Positions 36,550 through 47,196 of a DNA stretch of 63,231 nt are shown here, piece by piece. The stretch spans positions 1-63,231 of the forward strand of contig NZ_AXAZ01000048.1 in the NCBI RefSeq assembly GCF_000473065.1, in the 5' to 3' direction. Each line of letters starts with the position of its first letter. The first letter of the stretch is position 1. Made by a program: the position numbers and the translations under genes. Under the pieces are notes generated by a model, which made no database searches, was not told the DNA's origin, and saw only the letters and a program-made list of their open reading frames with translations. The stretch is from Bradyrhizobium sp. WSM1743 (GTDB taxonomy: Bacteria; Pseudomonadota; Alphaproteobacteria; Rhizobiales; Xanthobacteraceae).

Positions 36550-36912
36550 GTGCTCGCAAACCGCCAGCCCTCAGGATCCTGCCGCTCGCGCAACTGGCGC
36601 GGGCTGCTGTCCGTGCTGATCGCGGCGGTCTATCTGCTCGCGAGCGCGCTACACGGCTCGCACGACATCGACGTCACCACGCCCGCCGGCGGTTCGGAGA
36701 TCGCTGCGGTCCTTGATGGCCCCGCGGGCCACGGCGACCACAAGGTCATCGGCAGCCATCACTGCCATGGCTGCTTCTCGCTGACGGTGACGCAGCCGGC
36801 GCCAGTGACCGCATCGGTCACGCTCGTGTCGGCAGCGAGCCCGCAACGTGCACCCCGGCTCGCCGGAATTGTCCTGGATACCGACTCCCCGCCTCCCAAA
36901 CATTTTGCCTGA
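36550..36912 (+). CDS. His/Cys-containing secreted or anchored protein ahead of czcCBA
   Basis: From the GTG at 36550 the product is 120 residues: a basic start, one hydrophobic helix (GLLSVLIAAVYLLASALHG), then a segment rich in potential metal ligands (SHDIDV, GHGDHKVIGSHHCHGCF) and a Pro-rich tail. The frame is open back to 36427, and the exact start is uncertain. Small periplasmic metal-binding proteins such as CzcI precede czc operons in other bacteria; the position and ligand-rich segment suggest a similar role, but no sequence family is recognised. It lies 54 bases before czcC. Confidence 0.6.
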   Translation: MLANRQPSGSCRSRNWRGLLSVLIAAVYLLASALHGSHDIDVTTPAGGSEIAAVLDGPAGHGDHKVIGSHHCHGCFSLTVTQPAPVTASVTLVSAASPQRAPRLAGIVLDTDSPPPKHFA

Positions 36913-36966
36913 ACGGATTGGTCGGGCGTCCCGCGCCCATTAGGTTCATCCTTCACAGGTCGGTTC

Positions 36967-38241
36967 ATGTTTTGCAGGGGAATGGCCGCGCGCCTGGCGT
37001 GCGCGGCGGCGTGCCTGATTGCCGGCGTGGCGCTATCGCCGTCTCACGCCCAGACTTTGACGATGCGGAGCGCGTTGTCGCGCGCGCTGGCCGCGAGCCC
37101 ACGGCTGACAGCGGCGGAACGCGACGTCGGCATCGCCACGGGCCAGCGCATCCAGGCGGGCGCGCTGCTCAATCCGGAACTGTCCTACGAGCAGGACGAT
37201 TCATTCGGCTCCGGCAAATATCGCGGGACGCGATCGGCCGAGACAACGCTTCAGATCAGCCAGGCTTTCGAGCTGTTCGGCAAGCGCGACGCGCGGATCG
37301 CCGCCGGACAGGCCGGCGTCGAGGTCGCCGCGATCCAGCGCAAAGCTGTCAGGTTGGAGGTGCTGTCGGAGACCGCGATCGCCTTCCTCAGCGTGCTTGG
37401 CGCGCAGCGGCGCATCCAGATCCTCGACGAGCAGATTGCCGCCATCGACCGGCTGACGCCGCTGCTGCGCCGCCGCGTCGAGGCTGGCGCCTCCTCGCCG
37501 GCCGAGACCGGCCGCGCCGAGGTCGCCTCCGCCCTGGTGAAAGCCGACCGCGAGCGCTTCAAGGCGACGCTGGCCGGCGCCAGGCGCGAGCTTGCGGTGC
37601 TGATGGGCGATCCCGCCGCAAAATTCGGCGAGGTCTCCGGCCGGCTCGACATCACGGGACGCCCGCCCGCGTTCCAGGCGGTGGTCGCCGCCATCGATGC
37701 CAATCCGCAACTGGTGCGCTGGACCGCCGTTTACGCGCAGCGCAATGCCGAGCTGCTGCTGGCGCGGCTCAAGCCCTATCCCGACGTGCGGATTGCCGCC
37801 GGCTGGCGCCACTACAACGAAACCAATGACGATGCCGTGCGCCTCACTCTCTCGGTGCCGGTCCCCGTGTTCGATCAGAACCAGGGCAACATCCTCTCGG
37901 CCCAGGAAAGCCTCGCCAAGACCCGTGCCGAGCGCGAGGGCAATCGCAACACGCTGATCGTGATCGCCGGCCGCGCCTACGACTCGCTCCAGAGCTCGCT
38001 GCGCGAGCTCGCGGTGCTGCGCGAGACCGCGATCCCTAAGGCCGTCGAAGCGTCCGAGGCGATCTCGCAAGGCTACGGCCAGGGCCGCTTCACCCTGCTC
38101 GAGGTGCTCGACGCCCAGGCCAGCGTCACCCAGGCGCGGCTGCGCGAGCAGGAGGCGCTGCAAAATTTCCATGCCGGCGTTGCGACCATCGAAGGCCTCG
38201 TCGGCAACCCCTTCACGCTGGCGCGGGAGAGCGCACGATGA
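36967..38241 (+). CDS. czcC: Outer-membrane channel of a heavy-metal RND efflux pump (CzcC-like, TolC family)
   Basis: A 424-residue outer-membrane factor that forms the exit duct for the tripartite exporter. A signal peptide (about residues 1-29, ending SPSHAQ) is followed by two TolC-type repeats, each with long helical stretches (LLNPELSYEQDD, QAFELFGKRDARIAAG; PYPDVRIAAGWRHYNE, VPVPVFDQNQGNILSAQ). The latter VPVPVFDQNQG signature is typical of the CzcC branch. It overlaps the adaptor gene by 4 bases. Confidence 0.92.
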   Translation: MFCRGMAARLACAAACLIAGVALSPSHAQTLTMRSALSRALAASPRLTAAERDVGIATGQRIQAGALLNPELSYEQDDSFGSGKYRGTRSAETTLQISQAFELFGKRDARIAAGQAGVEVAAIQRKAVRLEVLSETAIAFLSVLGAQRRIQILDEQIAAIDRLTPLLRRRVEAGASSPAETGRAEVASALVKADRERFKATLAGARRELAVLMGDPAAKFGEVSGRLDITGRPPAFQAVVAAIDANPQLVRWTAVYAQRNAELLLARLKPYPDVRIAAGWRHYNETNDDAVRLTLSVPVPVFDQNQGNILSAQESLAKTRAEREGNRNTLIVIAGRAYDSLQSSLRELAVLRETAIPKAVEASEAISQGYGQGRFTLLEVLDAQASVTQARLREQEALQNFHAGVATIEGLVGNPFTLARESAR

Positions 38242-39207
38242 GGACCTCCTCCACCATTCTCATCGCCATCGTTGCCGCCGCGCTCGGCGCCTACTTCTAT
38301 TCCCTGCTCGCCCCGGCCAAGCTCGCACACACCGAGTATGCCGAGCATTCCGAACAGAAGAAGCCGAACGATCATGTCGAGCAGGACGAGCACGGCGCAG
38401 ACCGCATCCGCATCTCCGACGTGAAGCTGGCCGCTGCCGGCGTGACCCTGGCGGAGGCCGCGAGCGCCACACTGACCGACACGCTGTCCTTCAATGGCAT
38501 CCTGCGCGCCAACCAGGAAGCCGTGGTGCAGGTGACGCCGCGCTTTCCGGGCGTCGTCAAATCCATCCTGAAGCGCATCGGCGACAGGGTCGCCAAGGAT
38601 GACCTGCTCGCCGCCATCGAGAGCAACCAGAGCCTCACCGTCTACGAGCTGAAGGCGCCGATCGCCGGCACCATCATCGAGCGGCAGATCTCCCTCGGCG
38701 AATATGCCTCCGAGCAGAAGCCGGCCTTCGTCGTTGCCGATCTCTCGACTATCTGGGTCGACCTGTCGATCTATCGGCAGGACCTCAGGCGCGTCCACAT
38801 CAACGACGAGGTGCTGATCGATCCCGACGACGGCCGCGGCGAGATCAAGGGCACGATCTCCTACATGGCGCCGATCGGCAGTAGCGAGACCCAGACCGCG
38901 CTGGCGCGCGTGGTGCTGCCAAATTCGGACGGACGCTTGCGACCCGGCCTGTTCGTCACGGCGCGGCTGATCCTCGCGGCGCGCAATGTTGCGGTCGCCG
39001 TGCGCCGCAGCGCGATCCAGACGCTGGAGAACAAGACCATCGTGTTCGTGCGCGAGGACGGCGACAAGATCGAGGCGCGCCCGGTCGAAACAGGGGATTC
39101 CGATCCGAAGTTCGTCGAGATCAAGGCCGGTCTTGCGGCCGGCGAGCACTACGTCGCGGAGAACAGCTTCGTCGTGAAGGCGGAGATGGGCAAGGGCGAG
39201 GCCGAGC

Positions 39208-39215
<8 letters not shown>
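38238..39215 (+). CDS. czcB: Periplasmic adaptor of a heavy-metal RND efflux pump (CzcB-like)
   Basis: A 325-residue membrane-fusion protein linking inner- and outer-membrane parts. It has an N-terminal anchor (ILIAIVAAALGAYFYSLLA), a short His/Glu-rich segment (HTEYAEHSEQKKPNDHVEQ), then lipoyl-type halves (RFPGVVKSILKRIGDRVAKDD and LKAPIAGTIIERQISLGEY) and the barrel domain (VDLSIYRQDLRRVHINDEV). It is rather short for CzcB but complete. It overlaps czcC by 4 bases and czcA by 8. Confidence 0.92.
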
Positions 39216-42438
<3,223 letters not shown>

Positions 42439-42440
42439 AA

Positions 42441-43403
42441 TTGGGCAGCCATGATCAACACGGTCATCCCCACCATGATCATGGCGACCGTGGTCATGGT
42501 CACGACCACAGTCACGGCCATGTCCATGCCCCCGCGAATTTCGGCAAGGCGTTCGCGATCGGCATTTCTCTCAACACTGCGCTGGTCGTGGCCGAAGCGG
42601 TCTACGGCTATATCGGCAACTCCACCGCCCTGCTCGCCGATGCCGGCCATAACCTTTCCGACGTGCTCGGCCTGGTCGTGGCCTGGGGTGCATCGATCGC
42701 GGCGCGCCGCGCCCCGAGCGGCCGCTTCACCTATGGCCTGCGCGCCTCCACGATTCTCGCGGCACTTGCGAACGCGGTGTTCCTGCTGGTCGCAACCGGC
42801 GCGATCGGCTGGGAAGCGATCTTGCGCCTGCGCCAGCCGGAGGCGATTGCCGGCGTCACGGTGATGGTGGTCGCCGGCATCGGTATCCTCATCAACGGCT
42901 TCACCGCCATGCTGTTCGCGCGCGGGCGCAAGGACGACATCAACATCGAAGGTGCGTACCTGCACATGGCCGCCGACGCCGCGGTCTCGCTCGGCGTCGT
43001 GGTCTAGGCGGCGCTGATCATCGGGACCGGCTGGCTCTGGCTCGATCCCGTCACCAGTCTCGTCATCTGCGCCACCATCCTCTGGAGCACGACCAGCCTC
43101 TTGCGCGGCTCGATCGACATGTCGATGGCTGCCGCCCCCAAAGGTACCGACCTCGCCGCGATCAGGGCGTTCCTGCTGGCGCGGCCCGGCGTGTCAGCGA
43201 TCCACGATCTCCACGTCTGGCCGATCTCGACCACCGAGACGGCGTTGACCTGTCACCTCGTCATGCCCACGCGCGCGGACGACGCATTCCTGATGCAGAC
43301 GGCGCAACTCCTCAAGACATCCTTCCGCATCGGCCACACCACGCTTCAGGTCGAGACGCATCCGGACAATGGCTGCGCGCTGGCGCCGGATGACGTGGTG
43401 TGA
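42441..43403 (+). pseudogene. Cation diffusion facilitator gene interrupted by an in-frame TAG
   Basis: The frame starts at a TTG (42441) eight bases after GAGGAG. It encodes a His-rich tail (SHDQHGHPHHDHGDRGHGHD...), then CDF helices with the first metal motif ADAGHNLSD and the second HMAAD in YLHMAADAAVSLGVVV. A TAG at 43005-43007 stops it at codon 189. The same frame then continues without another stop (AALIIGTGWLWLDPVTSLVI onward) through the cytoplasmic C-terminal domain (VSAIHDLHVWPISTTETALTC) to TGA at 43403, 320 codons in all. A single nonsense change is the simplest reading; sequencing error or readthrough are alternatives. It forms the fourth gene of the czc operon. Confidence 0.85.
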
Positions 43404-43409
43404 ACGCGA

Positions 43410-45062
43410 CTAGGCCTTGTCGCCGCCGGCCCGGCCGGCCTTGGCTCTGGCCCTGAGCCAGTCGAACACCACGTTCCCCAGCATCGCGCTCGCGCCGGCG
43501 AGGAAGGGAATGGTGTAGTACGCGTAGCGATTGAGTCCATAAATGAGGAAGGTCGGAAATGCGGAGCTGACCACCGCCAGCAGGATCATCAAGCTGCTGC
43601 CGGCAATGAGGCATCCGGATGACTGCCGGACCAAGCCCGCATGGCTCGCGGGGACGCCAATCAGAAGCACAAGAGCGAGGATGAGTGTTGCCGAAGACAG
43701 CCATAACATCGCGCCCGGACGATCATCGTATTCAGTCGAGACTTTCAACCCGCAGCACAGCGGGACCAGATCCGAACTCGGCGCGTAGCCGCGCGCAAAG
43801 AGACGGCTCAAGGTGAGCTGAAACTGATCCGCGCTCGGCAGCAGCCGCGACAGTGGCCACCAGGGTTTGTAGTAGTCGTGAATCAACTGTCCGGGTTTGA
43901 ACCCGGTCGGAGTTCCAAAGAACGGGAACCTGTCTCGGTCCGTGAAGAACTCGTAGCCCTGCGGACTGGGTGCCCGCCGCGCAACCGAATTTGCGTCGAA
44001 GAGCAGGAAATACATTTCCCGGAGAAAGTGCTTCGTGAGGTGTCGATAGAGCGTCGACGGCGTCGTCAGTGTTTCGATGAAGATGTCACGCACGACCCTT
44101 TCGAGATCTGCATCTTTGTCGCCTGGCTTTGCTAGACGGTGCATCGCGCCGAATGGCCACTGATAGACACCGATGTCGGACCATCCCCGAGGGGTGTCCG
44201 CAGCCCGCATCTGCTCGACGAACGGCCGCGCCTGCGCCTTCCGGTCGAGATGAACGCCATGCTCGAAATCGCCGGAATAGCCGACCACGAAGGCCATCAC
44301 GGCCAGGGTCTCGTTGCCGGCGGGACGCTTGCCGATCACGACATTGATCGCCGTCGGCGTCAGGTAGACGGCCGAGGCGAGAAAGCCCGCCAGTGCAAGC
44401 ACGCCAAGACGGCGCAGGAGTCCCGCGTCCAACACCACCGCCAGCCACAAGAGAATGACAGCGGCCTGTCCTATCGCCGCCGACCGGCAGGTCATGACGG
44501 CGCCGAGCGTCAAGCCCACGGCCGCTGCGGCCGGCAACGCCGGCCATTTCCTCAATGCGGCGCCCGCGGCGATGAAGGCCGCAAGACTGATCAGGAAGTT
44601 CGAGATCGTCTCCGCACCAATTGTATTGTCGTAGTGGATGAGGCGGCCGTGCAGCGCCGCAAGACAAAAGGCCAACAGCGCGAAGAAACGCGGCGCGCCG
44701 GCAAAACGCACGATCGCTGCAACGAAAAGCGCGGTGCCGACGCTCATCAGGTGCTGCGCGATGACGAAGACGAGGATGTGCGGGCCGAACAGCTTCGACA
44801 GCAGTACTAGGAAGGCGGCCACGCCGTACGGCCGCTTCATCACATCCTCGATATATTGTCCTCTCAGGATGGATTCGGCCTGTATGATATAGGCCGCACT
44901 GTCTTCATGAATGAAGTGATCCGGCCAGGCCACCAGGAAAGCAAGGTGAACCAGCAGGGCGAGGCCGATCGCACCAACCCAGATCCAGAACCACGCGATA
45001 GAATCTGCCCACCGGGGCAAAGCGGACGAAAGACCAGTGCGCTGGTCCAGTGCTTGATCCAT
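43410..45062 (-). CDS. Multi-pass membrane protein, GT-C type glycosyltransferase-like
   Basis: The 550-residue product has about ten hydrophobic helices and an early loop HFIHEDSAAYIIQAESILRG, in the place where GT-C (ArnT/GT39-like) enzymes carry their acidic catalytic residues. A further loop KRPYGVAAFLVLLSKLFG fits this fold. The C-terminal helices follow a soluble region (residues about 280-430). The ATG at 45062 was chosen over a TTG at 45077. Substrate unknown. It is convergent with the metal-efflux operon and lies between two disrupted genes. Confidence 0.7.
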   Translation of the reverse strand: MDQALDQRTGLSSALPRWADSIAWFWIWVGAIGLALLVHLAFLVAWPDHFIHEDSAAYIIQAESILRGQYIEDVMKRPYGVAAFLVLLSKLFGPHILVFVIAQHLMSVGTALFVAAIVRFAGAPRFFALLAFCLAALHGRLIHYDNTIGAETISNFLISLAAFIAAGAALRKWPALPAAAAVGLTLGAVMTCRSAAIGQAAVILLWLAVVLDAGLLRRLGVLALAGFLASAVYLTPTAINVVIGKRPAGNETLAVMAFVVGYSGDFEHGVHLDRKAQARPFVEQMRAADTPRGWSDIGVYQWPFGAMHRLAKPGDKDADLERVVRDIFIETLTTPSTLYRHLTKHFLREMYFLLFDANSVARRAPSPQGYEFFTDRDRFPFFGTPTGFKPGQLIHDYYKPWWPLSRLLPSADQFQLTLSRLFARGYAPSSDLVPLCCGLKVSTEYDDRPGAMLWLSSATLILALVLLIGVPASHAGLVRQSSGCLIAGSSLMILLAVVSSAFPTFLIYGLNRYAYYTIPFLAGASAMLGNVVFDWLRARAKAGRAGGDKA

Positions 45063-45095
45063 TTTGAATGCTCGCAACCGGAAGTTCGGGGACGA

Positions 45096-45945
45096 CTACG
45101 CTGTCTTCGCGGTCACGATCCAGATCGCGCCCTGCAATTCGACGCTTGGCCCCTTCAGGAACGGCGCGAGCGTCTCGCGGATCGAGGCCCTGGCGGCCTC
45201 GTATGTCTCGGGCGGATGGCCCTGGAGCGCGCGGCTGGCCGGGCCGATCTGCAGCGAGCCGTCGACGGCGGCATCGAGGCCGCCGCCGATCGCGATATCC
45301 ATCGCCAGATTATGCGGCTCCATTGCCACCTGCGCGAAGCCTGCACCTTTCAGGATGCGCATCACGCGCTCCTCCGACGCAAAGGCGAACGGGCCCGGCT
45401 CCTCCGGTCCGACCGGCGGCATCTTCGGCACGTGGTGATAGACCGCCATCAGCGGCGCCATCATCCAGGGATTTTCCTTCGGCTCGCGCCAGCAGACGAA
45501 GGCGAGCCGCCCTGTCGGCTTCAGCGCGCGACGCAAATTGATGAAGGATGCAATGGGGTCGGCAAAGAACATCACGCCGAAGCGCGAGGCGAGCAGATCG
45601 AAGCTCGCCGGCTCGAACGGATGCACTGTCGCATCCGCCAGCACGAAATCCAGCGGCAGGCCTTTTGGCGCCAGCGCGCGCGCCTGCGACAGCATCGGCT
45701 CGGAGACGTCGAGGCCGAGCGCAAAACCATCGGGCGCAACAGCCTTTGCGAACGCCACCGTCGTCGCGCCGGAGCCGCAGCCAACGTCGATCACGCGCTC
45801 ACCCCGCCTCGGCTTGGCGCGCTCGATCAGGACGTCGGCAATGGGTCCGAGCAGCTTCTCTTGCACCGCATGGCGATCGGCCTAGCGCTGCCCGCTCGGC
45901 CCGTTCCTGGTCGGCGTTCTCAGCGTGTCCGCTGGGCTGTTGCAT
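45096..45945 (-). pseudogene. Class I SAM-dependent methyltransferase, 5' end broken by frameshift and stop
   Basis: The intact part (to 45866, GTG) encodes VIDVGCGSGATTVAF (motif I), LDVSEPMLSQARALA and SFDLLASRFGVMFFADP, a normal methyltransferase of about 256 residues. The family's N terminus is also present upstream but damaged. From the ATG at 45945, MQQPSGHAENADQ is in one frame; then the sequence resumes one base out of register as NGPSGQR-stop-ADRHAVQEKLLG, where a TAG stands in place of the expected Trp of GQRWADR. About 11 bases seem to be missing between the two parts. A shortened protein from the GTG at 45866 could still be made, but it lacks the usual N-terminal helix. Confidence 0.78.
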
Positions 45946-46193
45946 GGTGTCCCCGGTCGTTGCCATTCGCGCGATGCTGACGCCAGCGCTATCCAATCAA
46001 ACGCTGCAGCACCATAGCGGGCGATATCACGTCTGGGGACCCTGTGCAGCCCTTTGGCCGAAGAAGTGTGACGGATTGCACGTGGGTGAGGCGGATCTGT
46101 GCCGCCGGCGGTTGCCACCTTTGCCAAAACCTAATTGTGCGCCGACACGCCATCGAGCGCCGCGCCTTCTCCGCCCTCTCTCCGATCCGCAAG

Positions 46194-46277
46194 CTAACGC
46201 CAGAACAGCGCAAGCAGCAGGATGACAGGGAGAGGAATACCTAGCAGCCACAACAGGGCGCCTCTACCAAGCGTCAT
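46194..46277 (-). CDS. 27-residue single-helix micro-protein
   Basis: The ATG at 46277 is preceded by GAAGAAGG at suitable spacing. The product reads MTLGRGALLWLLGIPLP followed by VILLLALFWR and a TAG stop: one hydrophobic helix with a helix-breaking IPLP motif and a basic end. It is transcribed divergently from the membrane protein at 46402. I recall similar short GRG.LLWLLGIPLP peptides in Bradyrhizobium-like genomes with no known function. Confidence 0.65.
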   Translation of the reverse strand: MTLGRGALLWLLGIPLPVILLLALFWR

Positions 46278-46342
46278 GGTATCCGGCCTTCTTCCATCTT
46301 GTGCGAACCAAACCGCGAATGCCTCGGGAGTTCCTGCTCCCA

Positions 46343-46367
46343 GGAACGGAAGATTCGAGCGCGCGTT
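46343..46367 (+). promoter_or_regulatory. EcfG (general stress sigma factor) promoter
   Basis: GGAAC at 46343-46347, exactly 16 bases, then CGTT at 46364-46367. This is a perfect match to the GGAAC-N16/17-CGTT consensus of the EcfG regulon in alphaproteobacteria. It lies 35 bases upstream of the ATG at 46402, with a ribosome site (GGAGGA) in between. On the opposite strand a GGAAC at about 46335 is followed 15 bases later by GGTT, pointing at the 27-residue gene. Confidence 0.75.
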
Positions 46368-46401
46368 GGAACTAGAAACGAACTTCGTGGAGGATTTCGT
46401 C

Positions 46402-47016
46402 ATGGTGACACGTGCATTTCCTAACCCCTTTTTTGGCTGGACATGGTCGGCCGTACTGGCTGGCATGTTCGCATCGTTGGTCGTCCAGATCCTGCTGACG
46501 ATGCTCGGTCTTGGCGTCGGTCTGCTCGCAATCGACATTCCCACGGCCTCGTCGGCACCTGCCGGCGCTAGCTGGGCGGCGTTCGTGTGGTGGGCGGTGT
46601 CGGGGATCATTGCCGCCTTTGTTGGCGGTGCCGTTGCGGCAGCCAACTCGCCGGATCAGTCCGGGCTCGGCCGCGTCGGCCACGCCCTTGCCGCCTGGGC
46701 GGTTACGACTGTCGTCATAGTGGCTGCGGCCGCGATGATGCCGATGTCCGCGACCAGCATCGCCAGCAACCTGGTCGGCCCGTCATATACAGCGAGCGCC
46801 CGCGTCGCCTATTGGACGAACAATACGGGACGGGACACGGTCGGTGCGACGACTCGGCCGGCGACGCCGGCCCAGCTCGACGAGGCCCGCAAACACTTCT
46901 CGTACGTGATGTTTGCAAGCTTCTGTTCGCTTCTCCTTGGCGCAGGAGCCGCCTATGCCGCCGGCATGGCGACGACAGCCCAGGCGCTGAAGGAAACGGC
47001 GCGGCCGATGACGTGA
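46402..47016 (+). CDS. Multi-pass membrane protein, stress-inducible by promoter, paralogue of 34944-35834
   Basis: The 204-residue product starts at the ATG at 46402 behind GGAGGA; the frame is open 60 codons further up, past the promoter, and that part is not coding. Four hydrophobic helices: WSAVLAGMFASLVVQILLTM, AFVWWAVSGIIAAFVGGAVA, AWAVTTVVIVAAAAMMPMSA and the C-terminal FCSLLLGAGAAYAAGM. The first half resembles the 34944-35834 protein by eye (WS.VLAG, LG.GVGL, GH.LAAWA). Regulation by the general stress response is inferred from the perfect upstream promoter. Function unknown. Confidence 0.8.
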   Translation: MVTRAFPNPFFGWTWSAVLAGMFASLVVQILLTMLGLGVGLLAIDIPTASSAPAGASWAAFVWWAVSGIIAAFVGGAVAAANSPDQSGLGRVGHALAAWAVTTVVIVAAAAMMPMSATSIASNLVGPSYTASARVAYWTNNTGRDTVGATTRPATPAQLDEARKHFSYVMFASFCSLLLGAGAAYAAGMATTAQALKETARPMT

Positions 47017-47196
47017 CGGCACAACGCAGGGCTCGAGGACCGAGCGCTCGCGGGGCGTGGGAGCGAGGGCTAACCGCCCTCGCCGCCTGCTAACCCCACG
47101 GGAGAAGCGCGGCAGATTGTGACGTCCATCACGGACCGTCCGCTTGCCTTCCGCAAGGCTCCGGATACTCTGATCACATTGTGATTTGGGGCTGCG

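Noticed and set aside
42441..45945. Amber suppression or stop-codon reassignment to explain both TAG interruptions
   Set aside because: The methyltransferase gene also carries a frameshift, and no suppressor tRNA is visible. Ordinary gene decay or sequencing error explains the data more simply.
45866..46193. Short overlapping minus-strand frames upstream of the methyltransferase remnant
   Set aside because: They change frame repeatedly and only the MQQPSGHAENADQ segment is family-like, which I treat as part of the pseudogene.
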